DNA of 64,000 bases from Hahella chejuensis KCTC 2396 (GCF_000012985.1 NC_007645.1:1488001-1552000), one strand, 5' to 3'. Counted from the stretch's first letter, positions 45,954 through 58,662 are shown. Notes: generated by a model not told the origin, from the letters alone. Translations and numbers: made by a program.

Positions 45954-46817
45954 TCAGAAAGAGATCTTGTCGCCCAGGTTCAGATTGTCCCAGACCGCCA
46001 GACTTGGCTCCGCCTGGTTCAGGGTGTAGAAGTGGATGCCGGGAGCGCCGGCGGCGAGCAGACGTTCGCACAGGCGCGTCACCACTTCCTCGCCGAATTT
46101 GCGGATGCTGGCTGAATCGTCGCCGTAGGCTTCCAGCTGTTTGCGCACCCAGCGCGGAATTTCCGCGCCGCACATGTCGCTGAAACGGGCCAGATTGCTG
46201 TAGTTGGTGATCGGCATAATGCCGGGCACGATGGGCAGATTCAGGCCTGCTTTTTCACATCGTTCCACAAAATAGAAATAGGAGTCGGCGTTGAAGAAAT
46301 ACTGAGTGATGGCGCTGGTGGCGCCGGCCTCCACCTTGCGGCGGAAGTTGTTCAGGTCCGCTTCGGCGTTTTGCGCCTGGGGATGAAACTCAGGATAAGC
46401 CGCCACTTCGATAGAGAAGTGATCGCCGGTGCGCTCGCGAATATAGCTGACCAGCTCGTTGGCGTAGCGCAGTTCGCCGGGGGCGCCCATGCCGGAAGGC
46501 AGGTCTCCGCGCAAAGCTACAATGCGCTGAATGCCGTTGGAGCGGTACAGGTCCAGCAATTCGCCGATAGACTCCTTGGTGGCGCCGATACAGGATAAAT
46601 GGGGCGCAGTGGAAATGCCCTGTCTGTGCAGCGTCAGTACGGTGTCGATGGTGCGCTCGCGGGTGGAGCCGCCGGCGCCGTAGGTCACGGAAAAGAAATC
46701 CGGCTTGCGCTTGGCCAGCTTGTCCCGCACAACCTGCAGTTTTTCCATTCCCTCAGGGGTTTTGGGAGGGAAGAACTCAAAACTGAAGCGCCGTTTAAAC
46801 TGAGTTTGGGATTCCAT
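45954..46817 (-). CDS. metF: Methylenetetrahydrofolate reductase
   Basis: A 287-residue FAD enzyme that makes 5-methyl-THF for methionine regeneration. Motifs: FSFEFFPPKTPEG, GAGGSTRERT and ALRGDLPSGMG, NSN-type FFNADSYFYFVERC. ATG 46817 has GGAGG 10 bases upstream. It is the last of sahR-metK-ahcY-metF on the minus strand. Confidence 0.95.
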   Translation of the reverse strand: MESQTQFKRRFSFEFFPPKTPEGMEKLQVVRDKLAKRKPDFFSVTYGAGGSTRERTIDTVLTLHRQGISTAPHLSCIGATKESIGELLDLYRSNGIQRIVALRGDLPSGMGAPGELRYANELVSYIRERTGDHFSIEVAAYPEFHPQAQNAEADLNNFRRKVEAGATSAITQYFFNADSYFYFVERCEKAGLNLPIVPGIMPITNYSNLARFSDMCGAEIPRWVRKQLEAYGDDSASIRKFGEEVVTRLCERLLAAGAPGIHFYTLNQAEPSLAVWDNLNLGDKISF

Positions 46818-46860
46818 TAGCGTATTGCCTCCGGTTTAGGGAATCTCTCTGAACAACCGG

Positions 46861-46880
46861 CGGCGCGGGGGACCGCGCCG
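46861..46880 (-). other. GC-rich intercistronic stem-loop, ahcY-metF
   Basis: CGGCGCGG and CCGCGCCG form a perfect 8-bp stem with a 4-base loop between ahcY and metF. No T-run. It resembles the hairpin at 6144-6164 and may stabilise the ahcY message. Confidence 0.5.
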
Positions 46881-46893
46881 GACCGGCGATCGA

Positions 46894-48285
<1,392 letters not shown>

Positions 48286-48354
48286 GTTTGGTGTCCTATT
48301 GCTGATCCTAATGAGGGGGGCGGAGCGAGTCCGCCGGAAGTCTCGGTCTGTTGC

Positions 48355-48380
48355 AAAAAGAGCCTCAGGGGAGGCTCTTT
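48355..48380 (-). terminator. Hairpin terminator after metK
   Basis: AAAGAGCCTC and GAGGCTCTTT form a perfect 10-bp stem with a 4-base loop, and Ts follow on the minus strand, between metK and ahcY. It likely reduces read-through into ahcY rather than stopping it fully. Confidence 0.7.
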
Positions 48381-48390
48381 GCTATGGGAA

Positions 48391-49551
48391 TCAGATACCG
48401 GCTGCGGCGCGCAATGCGTCGGCTTTATCGGTTCTTTCCCAGCTGAAGCTGTCGCCGGTGCGGCCGAAGTGTCCGTAAGACGCAGTCGGACGATAAATCG
48501 GACGTTTCAGGTCCAGCATATCGATCAGGCCGCGCGGACGCAGATCGAAGTGCTCGCGCACCAAGGTGGCGATTTTGTCGTCGCTGATCTTGCCGGTGCC
48601 GAACGTGTTCACGGAAATAGAGGTGGGCTCCGATACGCCGATTGCGTAGGACACCTGAATTTCACACTTGGCCGCCAGACCGGAAGCGACGATGTTTTTG
48701 GCTACATAGCGGCCTGCGTAGGCTGCGGAACGGTCAACCTTGGACGGATCTTTTCCAGAGAACGCGCCGCCGCCGTGACGAGCCATGCCGCCGTAAGTGT
48801 CGACGATGATCTTGCGACCGGTCAGACCGCAGTCGCCCACTGGGCCGCCAATGATGAACTGGCCAGTTGGGTTGATGTGGTATTGGGTGTTGCTGTGCAG
48901 CCACTCTTCCGGCAACACGTGCTTGATGATCTCTTCCATTACCGCTTCACGGATGTCGGACTGCTTCACGTCAGGCGTATGCTGAGTGGATAGCACCACC
49001 GCTTCAACCGCTACCGGCTTGCCGTTTTCGTAACGCAGAGTCACCTGGCTCTTGGCGTCTGGACGCAACCAGGGCAGGATGCTGTTCTTGCGCAGGTAAG
49101 CCTGTCTTTCCACCAGACGGTGGGAGTAATAAATCGGAGCGGGCATCAGCACGTCAGTTTCATTGGTCGCGTAACCGAACATCAACCCTTGGTCCCCGGC
49201 TCCCAAATCTTTTTCGCTGGCTTCGTCCACGCCCATGGCGATGTCGCCAGACTGCTTGCCGATAGCGTTCAGTACTGCACAGGACGCGCCGTCAAAGCCA
49301 ACGTCTGAGCTGTTGTAACCGATATCCAGAATGACGCTGCGGACGATGTCTTCCAGGTCCACGTAAGTGTTGGTGCGCACTTCGCCGGCGATAACCGCCA
49401 TGCCCGTCTTCACTAAAGTTTCAACCGCCACTCGTGCGTTCGGATCATCTTTAATGATGGCGTCAAGGATAGCGTCAGAAATCTGATCCGCCATCTTGTC
49501 CGGATGGCCCTCAGATACTGACTCGGAAGTAAAAATGGAATATTCGCTCAT
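48391..49551 (-). CDS. metK: S-adenosylmethionine synthetase
   Basis: A 386-residue enzyme that makes SAM from methionine and ATP. Motifs: [32 protein letters not shown] and [18 protein letters not shown] 49551 has AAGGA about 8 bases upstream and lies 17 bases from the sahR stop, so the two are co-transcribed. Confidence 0.97.
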   Translation of the reverse strand: MSEYSIFTSESVSEGHPDKMADQISDAILDAIIKDDPNARVAVETLVKTGMAVIAGEVRTNTYVDLEDIVRSVILDIGYNSSDVGFDGASCAVLNAIGKQSGDIAMGVDEASEKDLGAGDQGLMFGYATNETDVLMPAPIYYSHRLVERQAYLRKNSILPWLRPDAKSQVTLRYENGKPVAVEAVVLSTQHTPDVKQSDIREAVMEEIIKHVLPEEWLHSNTQYHINPTGQFIIGGPVGDCGLTGRKIIVDTYGGMARHGGGAFSGKDPSKVDRSAAYAGRYVAKNIVASGLAAKCEIQVSYAIGVSEPTSISVNTFGTGKISDDKIATLVREHFDLRPRGLIDMLDLKRPIYRPTASYGHFGRTGDSFSWERTDKADALRAAAGI

Positions 49552-49568
49552 CGCATGCGTCCTTATGG

Positions 49569-50681
49569 TTAAAGATTACAATGACTGGGGTGGGTTGATG
49601 TTGCGGAACCTTCGGACTGACATGCGGCTTCGCCGGTCAGCGCTCGGTTCCCGTTCTTGGGCAATAAAAATTGACGCACCTGGATTTGAAACCCATTGCG
49701 CACGCCTATATAAATGCTTTCGCCTTCCGCCAGGCCCGACTGCGCTCCCCAACGGGAGATTTCAGTGCTGTCGAAGCCCAGCCACAAATCGCCGCAGGAC
49801 TCTCTGGCCCAGGACTGATCGTGGCGGCTCAAGTCGCTCAAAATCAACATGCCGCCGGGGCGCAACAAGGCCGCGCAATCGCGAATCATGTCCGCCGGCG
49901 ACGCCACATGGTGCAACACCATGTTCATCACAATCACATCAACGCTGACGCTCTGTTCGAGGGCGCTACGCGTATCTCCTACGATAAAGCGCACGTTCGA
50001 CAACTGTCTGGCGTCCGCAAAATCGCGTGCTTTCTGCAACATTTCCTCGGAGTTATCCAAGGCGATGACGGAGTCCGCCATCTGCGACAGGTCTTCCAGA
50101 AAGGCGCCTTCGCCAGGGCCGATTTCCAGAAGCCTGTTGACCTTCTCGCCGGCCAACTGTTGTTGCAACATATCCCGCACAGGCGTGGCGTATAACGGAT
50201 ATTCCGCGATCAACTCCTGGTGCGCCTGGAAATGCTCAGCGTACCGGGAGAAAAACGCCTGACTCTGCTGTGCGCGTTGTTCACCTACATTGCCAATACG
50301 GTCGCGGGTGTCCGTGGTCAGCGGCAACAGGTCCAGATTGCTGTACAACTGCAGCCGCGCCAGCTCGGCGCTGTCGTCGCCGGCCAGAATAGGACGTCGG
50401 TAGAAAATACTGTTGCCCTCCCGCTGGGCCTCCACCATCCTGGCCTTGGCCAACACTTTCAGGTGATGGCTCATGGCGGATTGTTTGACGTCGAATATCG
50501 AACACAATTCCAGCACCCCGTAGGCGTTCCGTTCCAGGACACGCAATATTTCCAGACGCAACGCATCGCCGCAGGCCTTATAAACGCCAGCCAGTTCTGC
50601 GTAGTCCGCAGCGGCTTCGGTACCTGCGCTGTCGCTGTGTGGGAGCATGGAATCATTCATAGGCCAAAAGTTTAGCAACAT
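49569..50681 (-). CDS. ArsR-family regulator fused to a methyltransferase domain (SahR-like)
   Basis: A roughly 370-residue fusion: an N-terminal ArsR-type winged helix (about 25-105, [22 protein letters not shown]) and a C-terminal type-11 SAM-dependent methyltransferase fold ([39 protein letters not shown]). ArsR regulators named SahR control SAM/SAH-cycle genes in Proteobacteria and respond to SAH; some carry such a methyltransferase domain. Position before metK-ahcY-metF and the inverted repeat at 50701-50724 fit this. Start uncertain (ATG 50681, 50660 or 50648; none with a strong ribosome site). Confidence 0.85.
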   Translation of the reverse strand: MLLNFWPMNDSMLPHSDSAGTEAAADYAELAGVYKACGDALRLEILRVLERNAYGVLELCSIFDVKQSAMSHHLKVLAKARMVEAQREGNSIFYRRPILAGDDSAELARLQLYSNLDLLPLTTDTRDRIGNVGEQRAQQSQAFFSRYAEHFQAHQELIAEYPLYATPVRDMLQQQLAGEKVNRLLEIGPGEGAFLEDLSQMADSVIALDNSEEMLQKARDFADARQLSNVRFIVGDTRSALEQSVSVDVIVMNMVLHHVASPADMIRDCAALLRPGGMLILSDLSRHDQSWARESCGDLWLGFDSTEISRWGAQSGLAEGESIYIGVRNGFQIQVRQFLLPKNGNRALTGEAACQSEGSATSTHPSHCNL

Positions 50682-50700
50682 CAAAAAATGCGTACAAGAA

Positions 50701-50724
50701 CTATATCAAAAAAATTTGATATAG
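50701..50724. promoter_or_regulatory. Perfect inverted repeat, candidate SahR operator
   Basis: CTATATCAAA and TTTGATATAG form a perfect 10-bp inverted repeat with 4 As between, 20 bases upstream of the putative sahR ATG and 219 bases before tkt. The core ATATCAA/TTGATAT resembles the SahR motif known to me for SAM-cycle genes, and the position suits autoregulation of sahR-metK-ahcY-metF. Effect on the divergent tkt genes is possible but untested. Confidence 0.75.
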
Positions 50725-50942
50725 TTTCTCTGGCGCAAAAAATGGGCTGTTTTTTGCAGTGAATGGCAGTAGGACAAGGCGGCGTCGCCGCCTTGGAGAC
50801 GGGCTTGAGGGATGAACGGGCGGTAAACTGGGGGATTCGGGCGATGAAATTTGCTCCTGCCTCTTTAATGTATGAAAATACGCACTCGTTTTTGACCCCC
50901 CTAATCACAAACCAAAACTCGATCTGAGAGGGAGTGAGCTGA

Positions 50943-52952
50943 ATGCCATCTCGTAAAGAACTCGCCAACGCCATTCGCGCGTTGAGTATGGATGCTGTGC
51001 AAAAAGCCAAGTCAGGACATCCCGGAGCCCCGATGGGTATGGCGGACATTGCGGAAGTGCTGTGGCGCGACTATCTGAACCACAACCCGACCGATCCCTC
51101 CTGGATTAACCGCGACCGCTTTGTTCTGTCCAACGGTCATGGCTCCATGTTGTTGTACTCCCTTCTGCACCTGTCCGGATATGATTTGGGCATCGAAGAC
51201 CTGAAAAACTTCCGTCAGCTACACTCCAGAACGCCAGGACACCCTGAATACGGCTACGCCCCCGGCGTGGAAACCACCACCGGTCCTCTGGGGCAGGGTC
51301 TCGCCAACGCGGTGGGCATGGCGCTGGCTGAGAAAGCGCTGGCGGGCCAGTTCAACCGCGACGGCCATGACGTCATCGACCATTACACCTATACGTTCCT
51401 CGGCGATGGCTGTCTGATGGAAGGCATTTCCCACGAGGTGTGTTCTTTGGCGGGCACTTTGGGGCTGGGCAAACTGATCTGCTTCTATGACGACAATGGC
51501 ATCTCTATCGATGGCGAAGTGGAAGGCTGGTTTACCGATGACACGCCCAAGCGCTTCGAAGCCTACGGCTGGCAAGTGATTCCGGGCGTCGATGGACACA
51601 ATGCCGACGCCATCAAGCAGGCGATTGAGCAAGCGCGCGGCAATACCTCACAGCCGACGCTGATCTGCTGCAAAACTATCATTGGTTACGGCGCGCCCAA
51701 CAAGCAGGGCAAAGAAGAGTGTCACGGCGCGCCTCTGGGCGATGACGAAATCGCCGGCGCGCGTCAGGCGCTGGGCTGGACCCACGAGCCTTTCGTGGTT
51801 CCCGAAGATATTTACGCCGCCTGGAGCGCGAAAGAAAAAGGCGCGGCTCTGCAACAAGCCTGGTCCGAGAAATTCGCTGCATACCAGCAGGCGCATCCTG
51901 AATTGGCGGGAGAGCTGCTGCGTCGCAGCGCCGGCAAACTGCCGGAAGACTTCGCCGCCAAAGCGGACGCTTATATCGCTGAGTGTCAGGCCAAAGGCGA
52001 AACCATCGCCAGCCGTAAAGCCTCTCAGAACAGCATCAACGCATATGCTCCGCTGTTGCCGGAACTGTTGGGCGGCTCCGCTGACCTGGCGGGCTCCAAC
52101 CTGACTATCTGGAAAGGCAGCAAAGGCGTTAGCAAAGAAGACGCTGACGGCAACTACATTTATTACGGCGTACGCGAGTTCGGCATGTCCGCCATCATGA
52201 ACGGCGTGGCGTTGCACGGCGGCTTCATTCCTTACGGCGCCACCTTCCTGGTGTTCATGGAATACGCGCGCAATGCAGTGCGTATGGCTGCGCTGATGAA
52301 GCAGCGCTCCATCCTGGTTTACACCCACGACTCCATCGGTCTGGGCGAAGACGGGCCGACTCACCAGCCGATCGAACAGCTGGCGAACCTGCGCACCACG
52401 CCAAACATGAGCACATGGCGTCCCTGTGACGCGGTTGAATCCGCTGTCGCCTGGAAGAGCGCGATCACTCGTGAAGACGGTCCAAGCGCGTTGATTTTCT
52501 CGCGTCAGAATCTGCCGCATCAGCCACGTGATGCTGAACAGGTAGCGAATATCGAGAAAGGCGGCTACATCCTGAAGGATTGCGCGGGCCAGCCTGACCT
52601 GATTCTGATCGCAACCGGTTCTGAAGTCGGCCTCGCTGTCGCCTCTGCTGAAGCATTGACCGCGCAGGGTCACAAAGTGCGCGTTGTGTCCATGCCGTCC
52701 ACTGACGTTTTCGACAAGCAGGACTTCCACTACCGCCAGCAAGTACTGCCGTTGGAAGTGAGCGCTCGCATCGCGATCGAAGCGGCGCACCAAGACTTCT
52801 GGTACAAGTACGTGGGGCTGGACGGTCGCATTGTGGGCATGAGCACTTTCGGCGAGTCCGCGCCTGCGAACCTGCTGTTCGAAGAGTTCGGCTTCACCGT
52901 GGATAACGTGGTGGCCCAGGCGCAAGATCTGTTAGACTCGCTGGATGCATAA
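50943..52952 (+). CDS. tkt: Transketolase
   Basis: A 669-residue thiamine-diphosphate enzyme of the pentose phosphate pathway. Motifs: [24 protein letters not shown] (ThDP site), and the C-terminal [15 protein letters not shown] and FSRQNLP. ATG 50943 has GGAG upstream. It starts a run of tkt-epd-pgk-fba, divergent from sahR. Confidence 0.97.
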   Translation: MPSRKELANAIRALSMDAVQKAKSGHPGAPMGMADIAEVLWRDYLNHNPTDPSWINRDRFVLSNGHGSMLLYSLLHLSGYDLGIEDLKNFRQLHSRTPGHPEYGYAPGVETTTGPLGQGLANAVGMALAEKALAGQFNRDGHDVIDHYTYTFLGDGCLMEGISHEVCSLAGTLGLGKLICFYDDNGISIDGEVEGWFTDDTPKRFEAYGWQVIPGVDGHNADAIKQAIEQARGNTSQPTLICCKTIIGYGAPNKQGKEECHGAPLGDDEIAGARQALGWTHEPFVVPEDIYAAWSAKEKGAALQQAWSEKFAAYQQAHPELAGELLRRSAGKLPEDFAAKADAYIAECQAKGETIASRKASQNSINAYAPLLPELLGGSADLAGSNLTIWKGSKGVSKEDADGNYIYYGVREFGMSAIMNGVALHGGFIPYGATFLVFMEYARNAVRMAALMKQRSILVYTHDSIGLGEDGPTHQPIEQLANLRTTPNMSTWRPCDAVESAVAWKSAITREDGPSALIFSRQNLPHQPRDAEQVANIEKGGYILKDCAGQPDLILIATGSEVGLAVASAEALTAQGHKVRVVSMPSTDVFDKQDFHYRQQVLPLEVSARIAIEAAHQDFWYKYVGLDGRIVGMSTFGESAPANLLFEEFGFTVDNVVAQAQDLLDSLDA

Positions 52953-52985
52953 ATCCACTTACTGACAGAAGAACGCCTTAGCGGT

Positions 52986-53999
52986 ATGACCCATCGTATT
53001 GCCATTAATGGGTATGGCCGGATCGGGCAAAGCGTGTTGCGCGCGTTGTACGAATCCGGCTATCGCCAATCCATGGAAATTGTCGCCGTCAATGAGCTGG
53101 CGGACGCGGAAACCATCGCTTACCTGACGCGTTATGACACCACCCACGGACGTTTCCGCGGGGAGGTGTCTTTACGGGACGGGCAACTGATGGTCAATGG
53201 CGACAGAATCCGCATCCTGCGGGAAGAAGATCCGGCCAGGGCTCCCTGGGCGGATATCGGAGTGGACCTGGTGCTGGAATGCACCGGGGCCTTTTCCGAT
53301 CGCATGACCGCTGAAAAACATCTGCGCAGCGGCGCCAGTCGCATGCTGTTTTCGCAACCAGCCGAAGCCGACGTGGATTACACCGTTGTATACGGCATTA
53401 ATCAGGACGGGTTGCGGCAAAGCCATCGCATCGTTTCCAACGCCTCCTGCACCACCAACTGCATCGTTCCCATCATTAAAGTGCTGGACGACAATCTCGG
53501 CGTGGAGCGTGGGGTGATCACCACTATCCATTCAGCCATGAACGACCAGCCGGTCATCGACGCCTACCATCATCATGATCTGCGCCGCACGCGTAGCGCG
53601 ATGGCGTCCATCATTCCGGTGAACACCGGTCTGGCGAAAGGCATAGAAAGACTGTTGCCGTCCATGGTCGGTAAGTTTGAAGCGAACGCGGTGCGGGTGC
53701 CGATTATCAACGTATCCATGATGGACCTCACGGTGTGCGTATCCCGTGAGACGGATATGGAGGAAGTCAACGGCTTGCTCAAGGCCGCCTCACAGAACGC
53801 TTACACTGGAATCCTTGGCTTTTCCGAAGAGCCGCTGGCTTCCTGTGATTTCAACCACGATCCTCGCAGTGGGGTGGTGGACGCCAATCAAACCAAAGTC
53901 AGCGGCGGACGACTGATAAAAATAATGGCCTGGTTCGATAACGAATGGGGCTTCGCCAATCGCATGCTGGATACATCAGCGCATTGGCTGAGTCTTTAG
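52986..53999 (+). CDS. epd: Erythrose-4-phosphate dehydrogenase
   Basis: A 337-residue GapA-like enzyme, assigned as Epd because of [14 protein letters not shown], characteristic of Epd, with the catalytic Cys in NASCTTNC. It oxidises erythrose-4-phosphate to 4-phosphoerythronate for pyridoxal phosphate synthesis. It lies 33 bases after tkt, which supplies erythrose-4-phosphate. A GapDH role cannot be ruled out. A stem-loop with a short U-tail follows. Confidence 0.92.
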   Translation: MTHRIAINGYGRIGQSVLRALYESGYRQSMEIVAVNELADAETIAYLTRYDTTHGRFRGEVSLRDGQLMVNGDRIRILREEDPARAPWADIGVDLVLECTGAFSDRMTAEKHLRSGASRMLFSQPAEADVDYTVVYGINQDGLRQSHRIVSNASCTTNCIVPIIKVLDDNLGVERGVITTIHSAMNDQPVIDAYHHHDLRRTRSAMASIIPVNTGLAKGIERLLPSMVGKFEANAVRVPIINVSMMDLTVCVSRETDMEEVNGLLKAASQNAYTGILGFSEEPLASCDFNHDPRSGVVDANQTKVSGGRLIKIMAWFDNEWGFANRMLDTSAHWLSL

Positions 54000-54005
54000 C
54001 GCCAG

Positions 54006-54038
54006 ATCCCGGCCGCCGCGGCGCTCGCCGGGATTTTC
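54006..54038 (+). terminator. Attenuator-like hairpin between epd and pgk
   Basis: ATCCCGGC (54006-54013) pairs with GCCGGGAT (54027-54034) with a 13-base loop, and TTT follows. It lies 7 bases past the epd stop and about 65 bases before the pgk ATG, so it may lower read-through into pgk. Confidence 0.5.
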
Positions 54039-54102
54039 CTGCCGACGCCATAGGGAAGGGTTTTAAACGATAACAACTGTTTTGTTGAAATGAGGAACTG
54101 TT

Positions 54103-55269
54103 ATGTCTGTGATTAAAATGACGGATCTGGATTTGCGCGGCAAGCGAGTGTTGATCCGTGAAGACCTGAACGTGCCAGTCAAGAACGGCAAAGTGACGTC
54201 CGACGCGCGTATCCAGGCGGCGCTTCCCACTATCAAATTGGCGATGGAGCAAGGCGCCAAAGTGATGGTGATGTCTCACCTGGGGCGCCCGGAAGAAGGA
54301 CAGTTCTCCGAAGAAAACTCCATGCAGCCCGTGGGCGCTCATCTTTCCAGTTTGCTGGGGCATGACGTACCAGTCGTGCGCGACTACCTGGACGGCGATT
54401 TCGAGGTGGAAGAGGGCGGCCTGGTTCTGTTTGAGAACGTACGTTTCAACGTCGGCGAAGGCAAGGACAACGAAGAGCTGTCCAAAAAGTACGCCGCGCT
54501 GTGCGATATTTTTGTCATGGACGCCTTCGGCACTGCGCATCGCGCCCAGGCTTCCACCCACGGGGTCGCCAAATTTGCGCCAGTGGCCTGCGCCGGCCCT
54601 TTGCTGGCCGCGGAGCTGGAAGCGCTGGGGCAGGCTTTGGATAAACCACAAAGACCCATGGTCGCTATCGTGGCGGGCTCCAAAGTATCGACTAAGCTGG
54701 ACGTGTTGAACTCTTTGTCGGAAGTCTGCGATCAGTTGATCGTCGGCGGCGGCATCGCCAATACTTTCCTGGCGGCGGCCGATCACAAAGTCGGCAAGTC
54801 TCTGTGTGAAATGGACCTGCTGGACACGGCTCGCAGTATTGCGGCCAAGGTGCAAATTCCGCTACCTACGGACGTTGTTACGGCGAAAGCGTTCAGCGAG
54901 AGCGCTGAAGCATCCGTTAAGCCGATTGCCGAGGTGACGGACGATGATATGATTCTGGATATCGGGCCTCAGTCTGCGGCCGCCTTGGCGGAGCTGCTTA
55001 AATCAGCTAAGACGATTCTGTGGAATGGTCCGGTCGGCGTGTTTGAATTCGATCAGTTTGGCGACGGCACCAAAACCCTGGCTCAAGCCATTGCTGAATC
55101 GGATGCGTTTTCCATCGCCGGCGGCGGGGACACCCTGGCGGCGATCGATAAATATGGCGTATCTGAAAAGATTTCGTACATTTCCACCGGCGGCGGCGCC
55201 TTCCTCGAATTTGTGGAAGGCAAGACCCTGCCGGCTGTGGCCATGCTGCAAAAGCGGGCCGCAGAGTAA
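54103..55269 (+). CDS. pgk: Phosphoglycerate kinase
   Basis: A 388-residue glycolytic enzyme. Motifs: [33 protein letters not shown] and the ATP site [11 protein letters not shown] ... [13 protein letters not shown] lies 7 bases before the ATG. It is in the tkt-epd-pgk-fba run. The pyk gene often found here in other gammaproteobacteria is absent. Confidence 0.97.
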   Translation: MSVIKMTDLDLRGKRVLIREDLNVPVKNGKVTSDARIQAALPTIKLAMEQGAKVMVMSHLGRPEEGQFSEENSMQPVGAHLSSLLGHDVPVVRDYLDGDFEVEEGGLVLFENVRFNVGEGKDNEELSKKYAALCDIFVMDAFGTAHRAQASTHGVAKFAPVACAGPLLAAELEALGQALDKPQRPMVAIVAGSKVSTKLDVLNSLSEVCDQLIVGGGIANTFLAAADHKVGKSLCEMDLLDTARSIAAKVQIPLPTDVVTAKAFSESAEASVKPIAEVTDDDMILDIGPQSAAALAELLKSAKTILWNGPVGVFEFDQFGDGTKTLAQAIAESDAFSIAGGGDTLAAIDKYGVSEKISYISTGGGAFLEFVEGKTLPAVAMLQKRAAE

Positions 55270-55390
55270 GTTTTGGGGACAGACTGTAGTCAGATTGTCG
55301 GCTCAGAAAACGCGACGGGCGAAGTATCCGTCGCGATGGTCGATGCGAGAGATTAATTAACTAAAAATTGAACACTATAGGGGATGAGAA

Positions 55391-56455
55391 ATGGCACTGA
55401 TTACCATGCGCCAGCTTCTGGACCATGCGGCTGAACACGGTTACGGCGTTCCTGCATTTAACGTCAATAACCTGGAGCAGATGCGGGCCATTATGGAAGC
55501 TGCGGACCAAACCGACAGCCCAGTTATCGTGCAGGCGTCTGCGGGCGCCCGTAAATACGCCGGAGCGCCGTTCCTGCGTCACTTGATTCTGGCGGCGATT
55601 GAAGAGTTTCCTCATATTCCGGTCGTGATGCATCAGGATCACGGCACTTCGCCGGCTGTATGCCAGCGTTCCATTCAGCTGGGCTTTTCCTCCGTCATGA
55701 TGGACGGTTCCCTCGGGGAAGACGGCAAAACCCCGACCACTTATGAGTACAACGTCGACGTTACCCGTCGCACGGTGGAAATGGCGCATGCTTGCGGCGT
55801 TTCCGTGGAAGGCGAGCTGGGCTGTCTGGGCTCTTTGGAAACCGGCACGGCGGGCGAAGAAGACGGCATTGGCGCTGAGGGCGTTCTCAGCCACGATCAG
55901 ATGCTGACTGATCCGGATGAAGCGGCGGACTTCGTCAAGAAGACCCAGGTAGATGCGTTGGCGATCGCCATCGGCACCAGCCACGGCGCTTACAAATTCA
56001 GCCGTCCGCCTACAGGCGACATCCTGGCGATTGATCGCATCAAGGCGATTCACGAGCGTATTCCCACCACGCATTTGGTTATGCACGGCTCTTCCTCCGT
56101 TCCTCAGGACTGGCTGGCGATCATCAACGAGTTCGGTGGAGAGATTGCGGAAACCTATGGCGTGCCAGTGGAAGAAATTCAGGAAGGCATCAAGTACGGC
56201 GTGCGTAAAGTGAACATCGACACCGACTTGCGTCTGGCCAGCACTGGCGCGATTCGTCGTTTCATGGGGCAGAACAAGTCTGAATTCGATCCTCGCAAAT
56301 ACTTGGCTGTAGCCACCAAGGCTATGAAGGAAATCTGCGTGGCGCGTTATGAAGCGTTTAACGCCGCCGGTCAGGCCAGCAAAATCAAGGCAATGTCGTT
56401 GGAAGCCATGTTCCAGCGTTACGCCCGTGGTGAACTTGATCAGAAGATCAACTGA
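55391..56455 (+). CDS. fba: Class II fructose-bisphosphate aldolase
   Basis: A 354-residue zinc aldolase of the Calvin-type subgroup. Zinc ligands are in HQDHGTSP and the second His motif in [19 protein letters not shown] is a family signature. GGGGATGAG lies before the ATG. A strong terminator follows, so this ends the tkt-epd-pgk-fba run. Confidence 0.97.
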   Translation: MALITMRQLLDHAAEHGYGVPAFNVNNLEQMRAIMEAADQTDSPVIVQASAGARKYAGAPFLRHLILAAIEEFPHIPVVMHQDHGTSPAVCQRSIQLGFSSVMMDGSLGEDGKTPTTYEYNVDVTRRTVEMAHACGVSVEGELGCLGSLETGTAGEEDGIGAEGVLSHDQMLTDPDEAADFVKKTQVDALAIAIGTSHGAYKFSRPPTGDILAIDRIKAIHERIPTTHLVMHGSSSVPQDWLAIINEFGGEIAETYGVPVEEIQEGIKYGVRKVNIDTDLRLASTGAIRRFMGQNKSEFDPRKYLAVATKAMKEICVARYEAFNAAGQASKIKAMSLEAMFQRYARGELDQKIN

Positions 56456-56481
56456 TCCGCTGACCGCATAAGACCTTAAGG

Positions 56482-56530
56482 AAGGGAATGACCCGCCGCA
56501 GATAATGCGACGGGTGTTCCCTTTTTTATT
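56482..56530 (+). terminator. Strong intrinsic terminator after fba
   Basis: A long stem is formed by GGGAA, ACCCG and CGCA with TGCG, CGGGT and TTCCC, followed by TTTTTTATT. It starts about 27 bases after the fba stop. Confidence 0.85.
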
Positions 56531-56709
56531 GTTAATCTTGGCGCAAGGCTGATCATGCTAAATTAGCCCGGACCGCGAGCCCGTGATTGGTCTATGCTGA
56601 ACAGACGTCGGTTTGAAATCCGATGCGAAGATAGCGGCGGCGATGAATGCCTCGCCAAAAGGAATCTGGGGCGGGCCGGCCCGACCTGAAATTAAGGTTT
56701 GATTTTTTC

Positions 56710-57750
56710 ATGACGCCATTCTGGGACAGAGAACTCCTGCGCAAGCAACTGCGTCCGATTTCATTTAAAGACGCGCCCCATCTGACTGAGATAGAAAAAC
56801 ACTACTGCAGTTACTATCGCATCGATAAAGAAACCCGCATAACCGGCGTGGCGCATCGTCTGGGTTACTTTGAGGCTATTGGTTATCGGCTGGCCTGTCA
56901 TATGTATACGCCTCCCCGGCCGCGCGGTACGGTATTTGTGTTTCACGGCTACTTTGATCATGTGGGACTGTTCGGGCACTTGGTTGAACATTTGTTGCGC
57001 GATGGCTACGCGGTGGTCGCATACGACTTACCCGGTCACGGACTGTCCAGCGGAGAGACCGTTTCGATCAAGAACTTTGCTCAATATCAGTCTATTTTGG
57101 AAGCCTGTCTGATGCTGTGCGACGGCCATATGCCGAAACCCTGGATGTCCGTGGGGCAAAGCACGGGCGGGGCGGTTTTAATAGAGTATCTGTTCAGTAA
57201 CCGGTTTACGCCCGAAAGCAGCCCATTCCTGCATTGGGCGTTTTTGGCGCCATTGGTGCGTCCGCAGGGGTGGCGCTCTGTGATAATGCTGCATACCTTG
57301 TTTGGGCCTTTTATCCGTACTTGGCGTCGGGTATTTATGGCCAACTCCAACGACCCCGAATTTATTAAATTTCTCAAAGACAAAGATCCTTTGCAGTCGA
57401 GGGCGGTGTCCATTGACTGGGTTGGCGCGCTGCGACGGTGGGTAAAACGTATTGAAAGCACGGACCCTCTGGAGCAACCTGTCACCATCGTGCAAGGTAA
57501 GGAAGACACTACCGTGGACTGGCGCCATAATATTCCGCAATTACAGCGCCTGTTGCCAAATGCGGAAGTGCAATATCTGGAGACTGGACGTCATCAACTG
57601 GTAAACGAATCGCCAGAGATCCGCGCAAGGGTCTTTGGCTGGATCAGTGAAGCTTTTGACAGAGCTATCGCTGATCAGCGTTCAGCTTCTGTTAAGAAAA
57701 ATGAAACTAGAATTACCGCCAACTCTGATAAATCTGGAGATAGAGAATGA
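56710..57750 (+). CDS. Alpha/beta-hydrolase
   Basis: A 346-residue serine hydrolase of the lysophospholipase/monoacylglycerol-lipase type. HGYFDHVG and the nucleophile motif GQSTGG, then DTTVDWRH and GRHQLVNE hold the likely triad Ser, Asp and His. There is no clear signal peptide, so it is probably cytosolic or peripheral. ATG 56710 is used, but an earlier ATG at 56647 adds 21 residues. The stop overlaps the next start as ATGA, so it is coupled to the OmpA lipoprotein. Substrate unknown. Confidence 0.83.
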   Translation: MTPFWDRELLRKQLRPISFKDAPHLTEIEKHYCSYYRIDKETRITGVAHRLGYFEAIGYRLACHMYTPPRPRGTVFVFHGYFDHVGLFGHLVEHLLRDGYAVVAYDLPGHGLSSGETVSIKNFAQYQSILEACLMLCDGHMPKPWMSVGQSTGGAVLIEYLFSNRFTPESSPFLHWAFLAPLVRPQGWRSVIMLHTLFGPFIRTWRRVFMANSNDPEFIKFLKDKDPLQSRAVSIDWVGALRRWVKRIESTDPLEQPVTIVQGKEDTTVDWRHNIPQLQRLLPNAEVQYLETGRHQLVNESPEIRARVFGWISEAFDRAIADQRSASVKKNETRITANSDKSGDRE

Positions 57751-58406
57751 AATTTAAGCTTTGTGCTCTTGTAGTAGCGGGTTCCCTGGCCGCTGGATGC
57801 CAAACCTACGATCCCTACACCGGGGAGAAGAAAACCGCTAACGCAACTACCGGCGCTGTCATCGGCGCGGTTGCTGGCGCAGCGATCGGCGCAGCCACAT
57901 CCAGCAAGAAAGACCGCGGCAAGGGCGCACTGATCGGCGCAGCCGCAGGCGGCGCTGTAGGCGGCGGCATCGGCTACTACATGGACAAGCAAGAGTCCGA
58001 GCTGCGCCACCGTCTGGAAGGTACTGGCGTGCGCGTCGTGCGTAACGGCGACGAGATTACGCTGGTTATGCCTGGCAATATCACCTTCGATACCGGCCGT
58101 GCGGAAGTGAAAGCGAACTTCTACGACACACTGGATTCAGTTGGTCTGGTGTTGAAAGAGTTCGATAAGACTATCATTCAGGTTAGCGGCCATACCGACT
58201 CTACCGGTAGCCTGGACCTGAACCAGCGTCTGAGCGAGCAGCGCGCCGGCAGCGTTGGTCGTTACCTGATTTCACAAGGCGTGTTGAGTTCGCGCGTTCA
58301 GACTATCGGTTACGGTCCGCGTTATCCTGTGGCCACCAACAGCACGACCGAAGGTCGCGCAGCCAACCGTCGCGTTGAGCTGAAACTGGTGCCAATGCAA
58401 GGCTAA
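57747..58406 (+). CDS. OmpA-family lipoprotein (YiaD-like)
   Basis: A 219-residue outer-membrane lipoprotein with lipobox LAAGC at the end of the signal peptide, a glycine-zipper region (about 40-85, GAVIGAVAGAAIGAA) and a C-terminal OmpA peptidoglycan-binding domain (FDTGRAEVKANFYDTLDSVG, VSGHTDSTGS, NRRVELKLVP). It anchors outer membrane and cell wall. The 4-base overlap with the hydrolase gene indicates co-transcription. A strong terminator follows. Confidence 0.93.
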   Translation: MKFKLCALVVAGSLAAGCQTYDPYTGEKKTANATTGAVIGAVAGAAIGAATSSKKDRGKGALIGAAAGGAVGGGIGYYMDKQESELRHRLEGTGVRVVRNGDEITLVMPGNITFDTGRAEVKANFYDTLDSVGLVLKEFDKTIIQVSGHTDSTGSLDLNQRLSEQRAGSVGRYLISQGVLSSRVQTIGYGPRYPVATNSTTEGRAANRRVELKLVPMQG

Positions 58407-58426
58407 TACGCCAGCAGCATTTGTTG

Positions 58427-58459
58427 AAAAAGCCAGCCTGAGAAGGCTGGCTTTTTTGT
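58427..58459 (+). terminator. Intrinsic terminator after the OmpA lipoprotein
   Basis: AGCCAGCC pairs with GGCTGGCT, flanked by A and T runs, and TTTTTT follows. It is about 25 bases past the stop and may work on both strands. Confidence 0.9.
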
Positions 58460-58662
58460 TTGTGGGACAAACACGGTTAAAGTCTCGGTTTAAACTATGC
58501 TTAAATCGACCTGTCGCCAGGGAGCGGTTCCTCTGGCGGGTTACTATCAGCTAGATGTCCATTTATGTTTGCTCACCGTCCGCGTTTTGCAGAAATGCGA
58601 CCTTCCCTGCGTTAACCTCTGAGCGAGCATTTTGATCATGCGTTTCATAAGGAGCGGAAAAC

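Noticed and set aside
48286-48390. SAH riboswitch in the ahcY leader
   Set aside because: I looked for the conserved SAH aptamer core but found only the metK terminator and one GC stem-loop.
51648-52925. 425-residue open frame antisense to tkt
   Set aside because: Shadow of the transketolase gene, whose motifs are complete.
53899-54855. 318-residue open frame antisense to epd and pgk
   Set aside because: It spans two confirmed genes on the other strand and has a His/Gln-rich shadow composition.
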